10,949 nucleotides of DNA, taken from contig CAYMGQ010000029.1 of assembly GCA_964390055.1 (NCBI GenBank), forward strand, positions 1 to 10,949, written 5' to 3'. This stretch comes from CAYMGQ01 sp964390055. GTDB lineage: Bacteria; Bacillota; Clostridia; Peptostreptococcales; Natronincolaceae. Position numbers and translations under genes: made by a program. Positions within the stretch are counted from its first letter, which is position 1, and each line of letters opens with the position of its first letter. The notes under the pieces are model-generated. The model was not told the origin of the DNA. It saw only the letters and a list, made by a program, of their open reading frames with translations, and made no database searches. Shown one piece after another: positions 1-7,448 of the stretch.

Positions 1-1232
1 ACGTTCTGCCGTCAACGACGATGACATTTACATCCCACATAGTTAATGCCTAACAAGTTATTGCCAGTTATGACAATACCGCCGCTTTCGATTTACATCC
101 CACATAGTTAATGCCTAACCCTCATAGGGAACAAGTACGGTATTCTCGCTGCCATATTTACATCCCACATAGTTAATGCCTAACTCAGTAATAATTTTAA
201 TCCCTCCCTCTCAATAATCTATTTACATCCCACATAGTTAATGCCTAACGCTTTTTCCTCTCTAGTGTACCAGTATCATCAAAAATATTTACATCCCACA
301 TAGTTAATGCCTAACTTATCGTCTTCCGTGTCGGTCACAAGCCCAAAGCCTATTTACATCCCACATAGTTAATGCCTAACATGCTAGCATTATATCAAAT
401 ACGATAAGTACGATTAGAATTTACATCCCACATAGTTAATGCCTAACGAATCCCGCCACTCCTCCGCATCGGCATCCCACGATATTTACATCCCACATAG
501 TTAATGCCTAACTAGCAGATGCGCTTAACCACTTCTTCAAATATTTCTATTTACATCCCACATAGTTAATGCCTAACATATCTGTTCGATATGCTCACAT
601 TCCTGCCCTGTCATATTTACATCCCACATAGTTAATGCCTAACTGTCGTCTGACCCTGCCTGTGCCACCGTACGCTATAATTTACATCCCACATAGTTAA
701 TGCCTAACCGAATCAGCTATAAAATTAATACAACTTTTCATATAATTTACATCCCACATAGTTAATGCCTAACCCTATTAAAATTCTCTGTTTCCTTCAA
801 AGATTGTTCCATTTACATCCCACATAGTTAATGCCTAACAAGGATTTATCTTCTTTGATTTTACACTCTCTAACCTATTTACATCCCACATAGTTAATGC
901 CTAACGAGATTTCTTCTCATTTTTTAAAACTAAGTATGGCTTATTTACATCCCACATAGTTAATGCCTAACTCTTCTCTCTCCATCTTCTAGTCCACCTA
1001 AACTTGTATTTACATCCCACATAGTTAATGCCTAACGAAGAAGGAAAATAAATATACTGTAAAAGTAACGAAGATTTACATCCCACATAGTTAATGCCTA
1101 ACGCAGCTTCTATGTACTCCCTTGCCTCTTTCGTAATCATTTACATCCCACATAGTTAATGCCTAACGAAATGTCCGCTGTAATCGAAATTAAGACCACT
1201 AAAATTTACATCCCACATAGTTAATGCCTAAC
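1..1232 (-). CRISPR. Type I-B CRISPR array, 19 identical repeats, left end cut by the window
   Basis: Nineteen exact copies of a 29-base repeat start at 26, 91, 156, 221, 287, 352, 419, 484, 549, 615, 680, 745, 811, 877, 943, 1008, 1074, 1139 and 1204. On the minus strand the repeat begins GTTAGGCATT and ends GATGTAAAT. Eighteen whole spacers lie between them: eleven of 36 bases, six of 37 and one of 38. Bases 1-25 are part of another spacer, so the array continues leftward. I assign the minus strand because type I-B crRNAs normally carry the last 8 repeat bases (here ATGTAAAT) as the 5' handle, and because the non-repeat flank next to the cas genes would then be the leader. Spacer 1168-1203 would be the newest. 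No repeat is degenerate, and the leader-distal end is not in view. No two spacers are alike, and I saw no match to the cas genes by eye. Confidence 0.99.
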
Positions 1233-1424
1233 CCATTTTTAGCAAATTTTAAAAGGCTTTATTCAAGCCGGTTTCAGCGGTTATCATATCCTTAAAATGT
1301 ACCTAAGTTGCAGTAAGCCCCCAGTGGTGTTTTTAGAATAAATAAAAAACCATTCCAAACCCTTTAATCCCAAGGTGTAAAGACATTAATTTTAATAAGC
1401 ACCTTTACTGCAATATTAAAACAA
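1233..1424 (-). promoter_or_regulatory. CRISPR leader
   Basis: This non-coding AT-rich stretch lies between the cas2 stop and the first repeat, at the end of the array where new spacers would enter. It should hold the array promoter and the signals for spacer integration. Visible structure includes a perfect 9-base inverted repeat (TTGCAGTAA at 1308-1316, TTACTGCAA at 1405-1413). Between its arms is an imperfect hairpin at 1325-1352, with 10 base pairs, one bulged base and a 7-base loop. A small hairpin, GGCTT-5-AAGCC, at 1255-1269 lies close to the first repeat. I see no convincing Rho-independent terminator for the cas operon here, so some read-through into the array is possible. Confidence 0.8.
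1283..1288 (-). promoter_or_regulatory. Possible -10 box of the array promoter
   Basis: The minus strand reads TATGAT here, five of six matches to TATAAT. It would start transcription about 40 bases before the first repeat, a usual distance. No good -35 box lies 16-18 bases upstream, so this is tentative. Confidence 0.3.
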
Positions 1425-1700
1425 CTATAATATCAGCTCTTCTAATGCCTTTTCTTTTCCAAGTTTATTCTTTATAATATTTTTTGGACTCCTTACTATA
1501 TAGATATACACTGAATCATTTTTTTTGTCAATTATTTTTCCGATTTCTCCTATGCATTTTTGGAGCTTGCCCTCCGTAATATTTCCCTCAAATACCGAGT
1601 TTTGTGTCCAAATTAAATATTTTTTTAATGTCTTCCTAACTTTGTTAATCCTTTTTACCTCAATATCATAAGTCAATATAACAAAAATAATTACCACCAC
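1425..1700 (-). CDS. cas2: CRISPR-associated endoribonuclease-fold protein Cas2
   Basis: Cas2 forms the dimeric core of the Cas1-Cas2 integrase that inserts new spacers beside the leader. The 91-residue product has the usual family length and a ferredoxin-like pattern. It opens with a hydrophobic strand ending VILTYD (Asp12 is the conserved acidic residue), followed by a basic helix and the typical WTQNSVFEGNIT stretch at about 31-42. The start is a GTG at 1700, with a second in-frame GTG at 1697. Either choice overlaps the cas1 stop (by 10 or 7 bases), and no good Shine-Dalgarno sequence precedes it, which suggests translation coupled to cas1. It is the last gene of the operon, and the leader follows directly. 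Confidence 0.96.
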   Translation of the reverse strand: MVVIIFVILTYDIEVKRINKVRKTLKKYLIWTQNSVFEGNITEGKLQKCIGEIGKIIDKKNDSVYIYIVRSPKNIIKNKLGKEKALEELIL

Positions 1701-2671
1701 GCTTTTAATGGTTTATATAATTCATCATCAATCAAATATTTAATAAGCTTATAACATTCAAGTCTTATAAAACCCCTGTAAGAGACTTTTCTTTTCAGCT
1801 TCCTGTGTTTTATAGTTGTCGAAAGTTTATTTTCATATTCTGTTATGAATTTCCTCTTGCCTGAATCATTCAAAATACAAATACCATCGTTATTACTGAA
1901 ATCCCCAGTTTTTATAACTCTATTATTTATTAAACTAAAAATTACTGGTTCAATAATTAATGGTTTAAATATTTCTGCTAAATCCAGGCTAAGTGAAAAC
2001 CTTCTTGTACTCGGCTCATGAAGATAACTTATAGAAGGATCTAATTGAGTACGATATATTTGTCCTAAAACCGCTGTATACATTAGACTATTTCCAAAAG
2101 ATATTAAAGCATTGATAGGATCATTAGGGGGCCTTTTTTCTCTTTTCTTCATATGGAAATCTTCTTTTAAAAAAAATTTATAACTTTTATAATAGGTATT
2201 TCGTATTCGTCCCTCTATCCCCATTAGTTCATCAATTTCTTTAGCTCTGTCAATAACCTCTTTGTCAAGGTTTATAAAAATCTCATCTGGAACATTTTTA
2301 TAATTTCTAAGGTTTCTTTTTATATGAAATTTTGCACTTGCAACAAAACATTTTGCTAAATATAGCCTCTTTTCTTTTTCAATATAGTGCTGTGATTGCT
2401 TAACTGTTAGAAAACCTGAAATGTTCTTTCTTCTTGGATAAAGGGAACCCGTATAGTATCCATAATAGTTGTAAAAATTGAGTATCACTCCATATTTTGA
2501 TGCATAATTTATAAATTTAGTATTTAAGTCCACTTCTCCAAATATATGAAGACAATCTGTTTGTTCAACTGGTAAAGGTTTGTTTGTCTCTGTGCTTCTA
2601 TCCCAAAAATAAAGCGTATTCTCTTTCCTTTTAAGCCGTCCATTATTTAATATGTAATAATCTTTGCTCAC
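1691..2671 (-). CDS. cas1: CRISPR-associated endonuclease/integrase Cas1 (type I-B)
   Basis: Cas1 is the metal-dependent integrase that joins prespacer ends to the repeat. The 326-residue protein has the normal length. A beta-rich N-terminal domain (about 1-80, with GRLKRKENTLYF and GEVDLN) precedes a helical catalytic domain. Likely metal ligands are Glu153 in GIEGRIRNTYY, His218 in YLHEP, and Asp230 and/or Glu233 in SLDLAEIFKP. The C terminus is basic (about 287-303). The start is a GTG immediately after the cas4 TAA, with no intervening base. Its Shine-Dalgarno AAAGGAGGTG lies inside the end of cas4, so cas4 and cas1 are translated as a tight unit. All catalytic positions are intact, consistent with working adaptation. 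Confidence 0.98.
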   Translation of the reverse strand: MSKDYYILNNGRLKRKENTLYFWDRSTETNKPLPVEQTDCLHIFGEVDLNTKFINYASKYGVILNFYNYYGYYTGSLYPRRKNISGFLTVKQSQHYIEKEKRLYLAKCFVASAKFHIKRNLRNYKNVPDEIFINLDKEVIDRAKEIDELMGIEGRIRNTYYKSYKFFLKEDFHMKKREKRPPNDPINALISFGNSLMYTAVLGQIYRTQLDPSISYLHEPSTRRFSLSLDLAEIFKPLIIEPVIFSLINNRVIKTGDFSNNDGICILNDSGKRKFITEYENKLSTTIKHRKLKRKVSYRGFIRLECYKLIKYLIDDELYKPLKAWW

Positions 2672-3190
2672 TTATTCCACCTCCTTTGCAAAGCAAAATT
2701 CGTAATATGCACATTTTGTACATATAGGCAGCTTTTCTAAAAGAGGCGGTTTTCTCATTTTAGAAATTTCTTTTATCCCAACAAGTGCTTTTTTAATTTC
2801 TGTTTTATCCTCGTCTTTTAACTCGATTTCCTCGATCATTCTTTCTTTTACATAGTTAATGCTTCCTTTCTTTTTAATACCACTTTCTTCAAGATAGTAA
2901 AGGTAGTATAAAAGCTGCATTCTATGTGATTTTGACATCCGACTACTAAGCTTGATTTCTCGTATAAAATCTCCGTCTATAATATCTAGTTTTATAATAT
3001 CATCAATCATTACTTCTCTAGATTTTTGCCTTGAATAAGCATTTTCATGAAGAACCTTCCCGCTTAAAACTCTATCACTTAAGTGTTCCATAGTTATACC
3101 TTTTGAAAAAAGCCATAATTTCCTCTTACACAAATAATAATAATTTATTTTAACCCCCTGTGTTTTATAGTTTTCTAATTCAAATTCCAT
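2672..3190 (-). CDS. cas4: CRISPR-associated exonuclease Cas4 (RecB-like, iron-sulfur)
   Basis: Cas4 trims prespacers and helps choose and orient them by PAM in systems such as I-B. The 172-residue protein shows the RecB-type nuclease motifs in order: His49 (GKVLHE), Asp69 (KLDIIDGD), Glu78 and Lys80 (REIKLSS), and Gln92/Tyr96 (QLLYYL). The four cysteines expected for the Fe-S cluster are Cys21 (YYLCKRKLWLF) and Cys157, Cys160 and Cys166 (CTKCAYYEFC). The ATG start is preceded by GGGGGTGAT. It is the first gene of the adaptation module and is set off from cas3 by 110 bases. The codons for Ser-Ile-Asn-Tyr-Val (near residues 110-114) contain a 13-base identity to the CRISPR repeat (2850-2862), listed among the findings. 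Confidence 0.97.
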   Translation of the reverse strand: MEFELENYKTQGVKINYYYLCKRKLWLFSKGITMEHLSDRVLSGKVLHENAYSRQKSREVMIDDIIKLDIIDGDFIREIKLSSRMSKSHRMQLLYYLYYLEESGIKKKGSINYVKERMIEEIELKDEDKTEIKKALVGIKEISKMRKPPLLEKLPICTKCAYYEFCFAKEVE

Positions 3191-3283
3191 AAAATCACCC
3201 CCAACTTCTATGTTGTAATTTCAAAATTGGGTTAAAAACTTTCTAAAAATTAGTTGTAAGTTTCTAACTTTTATATATAACTT

Positions 3284-3289
3284 ATTATA
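3284..3289 (-). promoter_or_regulatory. Candidate -10 box of an internal promoter before cas4-cas1-cas2
   Basis: The minus strand carries a perfect TATAAT in the only sizeable gap of the operon (3191-3300), about 95 bases before the cas4 start. The -35 position falls at the very end of cas3, and no TTGACA-like hexamer is visible there, so the promoter may be weak or need an activator. The downstream leader sequence is AT-rich and contains AAGTT-3-AACTT, a small inverted repeat at 3258-3270. It also holds two similar GTTGTAA-TTTC motifs (3212-3222 and 3253-3264). Confidence 0.4.
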
Positions 3290-3300
3290 CCTACATCATA

Positions 3301-5499
3301 TTAAAGTACCTGAATTTTTTCATTAAACAAAGAATCACCATTATCCGTTTTGTTTTTTTTAAGACCTACCTTATTATCATATTCAAACCCTTCATATACA
3401 GAAATATCCATATATTTGTTGACATTTAATCGTATAAAATTTTTTTTATAAAGTTCATAATGATTAACACTTACGGTAAACCCATTTATATTATCAATTA
3501 ATTTTCTTCTCTCTTTTCTATTTTTCTCGAATTGTGTTTTGGTGATAAGGTTGTCGATTTCATCCTTGTTTTCAGTATATATACACATAGGTATCATATC
3601 TATTGTATTAATATTTCTAAATCTTTTTTTTATATCTCTTTTATCTGCTTCATGTTCATTAAATGATTGAACATAATTGATATTATCTATAACCTCCTTG
3701 TAATATTCAGTATCTTTTAGTTTTTCTGTACTGTAAATAGTTTGTATAATTTCTTGTTTTTTTGTTTCATTTATAACTCCATCAGTATTTTCAAGAGCTT
3801 TTTTAGAAAACTCAAATAACTTTTCATCAATAAAATTGCCTACCCCGCTACATTTTTTATTCCCACCTGTAAAAACATAACAGTTGTAACCTTCCTGAGC
3901 CCAAATTCTTTTCCTATAACACCTTCCCATTCTTTGGAAAAGTCCATTTATATCAGACAATTCTGTAAAAAGTATATCAAAATCTAAATCCAAAGATGCT
4001 TCAACCACCTGTGTCGCTATCCAAACACCAGATTCTTCACAATCTTTTTTCCCAAACCGTACTATTTCATATTCTTTTTCTTTTCTATCCCTTTTTATAA
4101 ACTTACTATGAAATAAATTTATATTTTTACACCTTTGGCTAAATTCTTTGTCATTCTTTAATTCATTATATATTCTTTGTGCCTCTTTAACTGTATTACA
4201 TATAATTAACACTTTATTGTTACTATATTTTTGGAGAATAAATGAAGAATCTATAGTCTTGTCAACAATTTTTAGGCTGTGCCTTATTTTACTATCATCT
4301 ATAAATGGTTTTGGTCGTTCAAACGTTATACCTGTATCTTTTAATTGTTCTTCCAGTAAATCAATAACTACCCCAGGTAATGTGGCAGTTAAAATAGTAA
4401 ATTTGCCCCCTATTTTAGCTATATATGCTAAACCTATAATAAGATACGCAAGTAAATCCGGGGAATACATTTGAACTTCATCAATAATTACTTTTGAATA
4501 AGCCAGCGTTGCAAGTTTTAATTCAAATCCTTTATATCTATAAACAAAATCAAATAATTGATCAAGGGTACAAACAGTTAAGGGTAATGATAGTTGCTTT
4601 GTTTTATCGTAATAGATATCTATATCTTCATCTTCCGAGGCATTTTCTATGTATTTACTATAGGTGTCTGAATGTAGTAATCCAATTAATTGCTTGTTTT
4701 TAGATTCAGCTATATTTCTTGTAATTCTATTGTAAATCTCATTTATCGCTGTTTTTAATGGTAGCGTGAAAAAACCTTTATTATCCCCAAGCCATAAAAG
4801 TCCGGCTTCTGTTTTTCCCATACCCGTTTGCGCAATAGCAACAATGTTTTTTTCTCTGTTTTTTATCATATATTGTTGTAATTCATTCCAATTAAATTTT
4901 AAATTATCAAGACTATCACATAAAAAATCATTTTTAGACTCAACTTTTATGTTTGCACTAGCTGCATAATCTAGCCTATTTAATAAACCTTTGATTTTTA
5001 CATAGTCTAAAAAAATATCTGAATCCCCGTATATTCTATTGTTTGAAAAATACCTAGCACCAATCTTTTTTATCCTAGTTATTTTAACTTTATCATAATT
5101 AAAGTTTTCCGCTTCGTTTTTTAAAGCTTCTACCTCTTCTTTATAATTAGGAGCATTGTACTCTCCTCTTTCATGGTGATATGCAATTGCTTGTGCAATA
5201 ATTATAATTTCTTCTCTTGAAAATTCTTTTTTAAGTTCACTTGTATCTAAAAATGCAAGACTTAATAAATTATGGGCTATTTCATTGGAGTATCTTTTTT
5301 TTCCTTCTACTTTACTTTGGAATTTCGTATTCATTTTACCTAAATCATGATATAGACTGGCAACCTCTAGAAGTCGCCAGTTTATATTCAGATTGGGGTA
5401 ATATTTTTTTAATATATTCAAATTTTCAAGTAACTTATCAGTATGTTGCTGTATTGTCTCTACAGGATCAGATTTTGCTAAATATCTATTCGTATTCAT
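3301..5499 (-). CDS. cas3: CRISPR-associated nuclease-helicase Cas3
   Basis: Cas3 is recruited by target-bound Cascade, nicks the displaced strand and degrades the DNA while unwinding it. At 732 residues it is a full-length fusion of an N-terminal HD nuclease (about 10-185) and an SF2 helicase. HD-domain ligands visible are His19 (QQHTD), His51-Asp52 (LYHDLGK), His76 (EIAHN), His108-109 (AYHHERGEY) and Asp177 (LNRLDYAAS). Helicase motifs are Walker A QTGMGKT (224-230, Lys229), the DEAD-like box DEVQ (340-343), TAT in LTATLP (371-373), motif V VVEASLDLDFD (498-508) and motif VI QRMGRCYRKR (522-531). The ATG is preceded by GAGGGTGG. It starts 14 bases after cas5. All key residues are present, so it looks active. 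Confidence 0.98.
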   Translation of the reverse strand: MNTNRYLAKSDPVETIQQHTDKLLENLNILKKYYPNLNINWRLLEVASLYHDLGKMNTKFQSKVEGKKRYSNEIAHNLLSLAFLDTSELKKEFSREEIIIIAQAIAYHHERGEYNAPNYKEEVEALKNEAENFNYDKVKITRIKKIGARYFSNNRIYGDSDIFLDYVKIKGLLNRLDYAASANIKVESKNDFLCDSLDNLKFNWNELQQYMIKNREKNIVAIAQTGMGKTEAGLLWLGDNKGFFTLPLKTAINEIYNRITRNIAESKNKQLIGLLHSDTYSKYIENASEDEDIDIYYDKTKQLSLPLTVCTLDQLFDFVYRYKGFELKLATLAYSKVIIDEVQMYSPDLLAYLIIGLAYIAKIGGKFTILTATLPGVVIDLLEEQLKDTGITFERPKPFIDDSKIRHSLKIVDKTIDSSFILQKYSNNKVLIICNTVKEAQRIYNELKNDKEFSQRCKNINLFHSKFIKRDRKEKEYEIVRFGKKDCEESGVWIATQVVEASLDLDFDILFTELSDINGLFQRMGRCYRKRIWAQEGYNCYVFTGGNKKCSGVGNFIDEKLFEFSKKALENTDGVINETKKQEIIQTIYSTEKLKDTEYYKEVIDNINYVQSFNEHEADKRDIKKRFRNINTIDMIPMCIYTENKDEIDNLITKTQFEKNRKERRKLIDNINGFTVSVNHYELYKKNFIRLNVNKYMDISVYEGFEYDNKVGLKKNKTDNGDSLFNEKIQVL

Positions 5500-5513
5500 A
5501 TATCCACCCTCTT

Positions 5514-6272
5514 TTATATCGCAAAAACTATATTCTCATCCTCATCAACTAAAATGTTTTCCCCTTCACATGCAACTAACCTTGATGTATAAACCACCTG
5601 TGCCTTTTGCCACTTTCTGTGGATTATTGGTTTTTTCTTTGTTCCGTAATTTACTTTTTCATAATATTTATTGATTTTATACCTAGTACCACTATGTTTT
5701 ACACTCAAGTGATCTTCACCGGTAATTATAATTGATTCATCATCAAGCATTTTTTCAGGAATGTATGCAGCATAATTGTTATCAAGTTCAATATCATCTT
5801 TTAAATTTTTTTCATTAATATCGACAACTTTCACTTCTTTTATAACAACTAAATCCTCTCTTCTTCCTAGTGAAGGAAATTCCAATGGCATCTTAAAAGC
5901 ATTTTCTATTGTTTTAATCAGCGTATCATCTTCAGGAATTATATGAATTAAAAGTTCGACCTCTGTTAATAGTTCACAAGTAGCTACGCCTCTGTTTACT
6001 CCAAATCCTCTTGTTTCGAGCTGATGCCTCCCTGCTTCAAATGACGTTTCAGGTTTAAACTCATACCTTGTGTATAAGTCATTAACTTTTGACAAGTATT
6101 TCCCTTGAACGCTTATCTTCATTGTCTTGTATTCTTCAAAACCACATATTGCATGTACCATGCCGCTTACTGTTGAATATGGTGGTAATGGGTAAGTCTC
6201 CTTTAACTGGAAACTTGTTGGTACCTTATAATTAACAAGCTCTTGCTCAAGCTTTAACCTAACAGCTTTCAT
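5514..6272 (-). CDS. cas5: Cascade subunit Cas5 (Cas5t, type I-B)
   Basis: Cas5 is a RAMP-fold Cascade subunit that holds the 5' handle of the crRNA and contacts Cas8. The 252-residue protein begins with the RAMP beta strand (MKAVRLKLEQELVNY) and the family's signature TYPLPPYSTVSGMVHAICG at about 26-44. A later glycine- and arginine-rich segment (GRHQLETRGFGVNRG, about 81-95) and SLGRREDLV (about 134-142) also fit the family. The ATG overlaps the end of cas7 by 14 bases. Only a weak AAAGG lies upstream, so it is probably translationally coupled to cas7. RNA cleavage is assigned to Cas6 here, so Cas5 should be non-catalytic. Confidence 0.95.
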   Translation of the reverse strand: MKAVRLKLEQELVNYKVPTSFQLKETYPLPPYSTVSGMVHAICGFEEYKTMKISVQGKYLSKVNDLYTRYEFKPETSFEAGRHQLETRGFGVNRGVATCELLTEVELLIHIIPEDDTLIKTIENAFKMPLEFPSLGRREDLVVIKEVKVVDINEKNLKDDIELDNNYAAYIPEKMLDDESIIITGEDHLSVKHSGTRYKINKYYEKVNYGTKKKPIIHRKWQKAQVVYTSRLVACEGENILVDEDENIVFAI

Positions 6273-7131
6273 AATATTCAGATACCTTTCTTTTTAAATT
6301 AGCGAAAAATTCAGGCATTGAAACAGCATTTAACTTCTCTTTTATCTCATTATCATTGCCAAACTTGCCCTCGATAAGTCCACAAGAAGTATCTTTTTTA
6401 ATGTGCTCAAATAAAACTCCTTCGATAGTAGATACCATTACCCTGTTTTCCTTAACTTCTACTACATTCTGAAACACGGGATTTTTCACATCATAAACAC
6501 CACCTATAGCAAATAATGGTTTTAAGTCCTCTCTTCTTCCCCTTATATCTCTATACAGCAATGAAATAGTATCTAAAAGCTTATTTACTCTCCTAGCCTT
6601 TTCACTATTATCTAAATTTATTTCATCTGTCTCATCTATCCCTATTTGATCGAGATCTGCCGTTATTGTATACCTGTAATAAGAATGATGTATTTCAGAT
6701 TGAGCAATATTCATATTTTCATTAAGCCTATCTGCAAGACCCTTGTTAGTTAAAAAATCTAGGTCACCTTTGAATGTCTCTAATGATACTGCATTTGACA
6801 GCCTTACCTTTGCAGAACGTGTTATACTACCTTCCTTTTTTTTAGTTTTCATATATCCAAAGAAGTCTATTTCGGGATAATCCTTTATTGTTGCATCAGG
6901 TGTAAATTGTATTACTTTTTTATCTCCACTACCCTCTGCTTTAACTTCAGCTAGGGCTTCATCTAACTGCTCTACAATATTATAACGAATTGCTTGTCTT
7001 GATATGTAAGTATATTGATCCCCGCTTCCTCTCGCCATCTTTTTTAAGGAAGCTACATTGCCTATCCCTTCACCGTAATTTGCACTTTCTGCTTCAAATA
7101 TCATTGTTAAATTTAATCCTTTTGCTTTCAT
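6259..7131 (-). CDS. cas7: Cascade backbone subunit Cas7 (Cst2/DevR family)
   Basis: Cas7 is the repeated backbone subunit that coats the crRNA spacer and kinks the target duplex. The 290-residue product shows the DevR/Cst2 opening: LNLTMIFEAESANYGEGIGN (about 6-25), followed by the highly typical YTYISRQAIRY (40-50). The segment GVYDVKNPVFQ in the C-terminal part also resembles the family. The ATG overlaps the cas8 stop by one base (TAATG) and is preceded by GGAGGAG, giving strong, coupled translation. That is sensible for a subunit needed in several copies. It overlaps cas5 downstream. Confidence 0.96.
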   Translation of the reverse strand: MKAKGLNLTMIFEAESANYGEGIGNVASLKKMARGSGDQYTYISRQAIRYNIVEQLDEALAEVKAEGSGDKKVIQFTPDATIKDYPEIDFFGYMKTKKKEGSITRSAKVRLSNAVSLETFKGDLDFLTNKGLADRLNENMNIAQSEIHHSYYRYTITADLDQIGIDETDEINLDNSEKARRVNKLLDTISLLYRDIRGRREDLKPLFAIGGVYDVKNPVFQNVVEVKENRVMVSTIEGVLFEHIKKDTSCGLIEGKFGNDNEIKEKLNAVSMPEFFANLKRKVSEYYESC

Positions 7132-7448
7132 TATTTTTCTCCTCCATTCGTAATCTCATTTTTTTTGCCGTCTATTAAACCAGTTACAAAAGCATACCCA
7201 ATTGTTTTAAATTCTTCATCCCCTCTTAAACAGTCAGTCATAAACTTCGGTATCAACTTATTTGTATACAGATAACAATTTAAAATTGTATCCATAAACA
7301 TATTTTTGTTGTTTGTCTTTAAGGCATTTAAAAGTCTATAGCAAATTCCATTTAATTTGTTTTCCGAGTTTTTAGATTTATATGCCTCCCTTAGATAGTA
7401 TCCTGCTGCACTTGCTGTATTTATAATATTTACTTCTGTCTTTTGCAT
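7131..7448 (-). CDS. cas11: Probable internally translated small subunit Cas11
   Basis: No separate small-subunit gene exists in this operon. In-frame inside cas8, an ATG at 7448 is preceded by a near-perfect Shine-Dalgarno AAAGGAG (7457-7463) with 8 bases between. It would give a 105-residue protein beginning MQKTEVNIINTASAAGYYL, identical to the Cas8 C terminus. The predicted product is largely helical, with a segment FMDTILNCYLYTNKLIPKFM, and its size suits Cas11. Published work on I-B, I-C and I-D systems shows that the small subunit is made by internal translation of the large-subunit gene, and that it lines the Cascade belly along the non-target strand. The site is seen directly. Its use here is inferred. 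Confidence 0.75.
   Translation of the reverse strand: MQKTEVNIINTASAAGYYLREAYKSKNSENKLNGICYRLLNALKTNNKNMFMDTILNCYLYTNKLIPKFMTDCLRGDEEFKTIGYAFVTGLIDGKKNEITNGGEK

Noticed and set aside
972..1007. Spacer sharing about 10 bases (CCATCTTCTA) with the cas operon 5' region at 10631-10640, as in crRNA-guided self-regulation
   Set aside because: The match is in the middle of the spacer, not in the seed, and is in a low-complexity pyrimidine tract, so chance explains it.
55..1203. Every spacer having an open frame on the crRNA strand as proof of coding targets
   Set aside because: In 36-base pieces at least one of three frames is open about nine times in ten by chance, so this alone carries little information.
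1233..1424. Terminator between cas2 and the array
   Set aside because: The hairpins found (1325-1352, 1255-1269) are AT-rich, bulged or short, and none is followed by a proper T-run on the minus strand.
3191..3300. Possible CreTA-like RNA toxin-antitoxin guard in the cas3-cas4 gap
   Set aside because: A GTTAG start resembles the repeat, but the rest does not align (about 10 of the first 18 bases). The 110-base gap has no mini-gene or repeat-spacer-repeat-like unit.
4148..5552. Several plus-strand open frames of 67-108 codons opposite cas3
   Set aside because: They lie antisense to a clearly conserved gene, have no matching ribosome sites, and show low-complexity hydrophobic translations typical of the reverse strand of AT-rich coding DNA.
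6990..7178. Plus-strand open frame of 62 codons across the cas7-cas8 junction
   Set aside because: Antisense shadow of two conserved genes, with no start signals.
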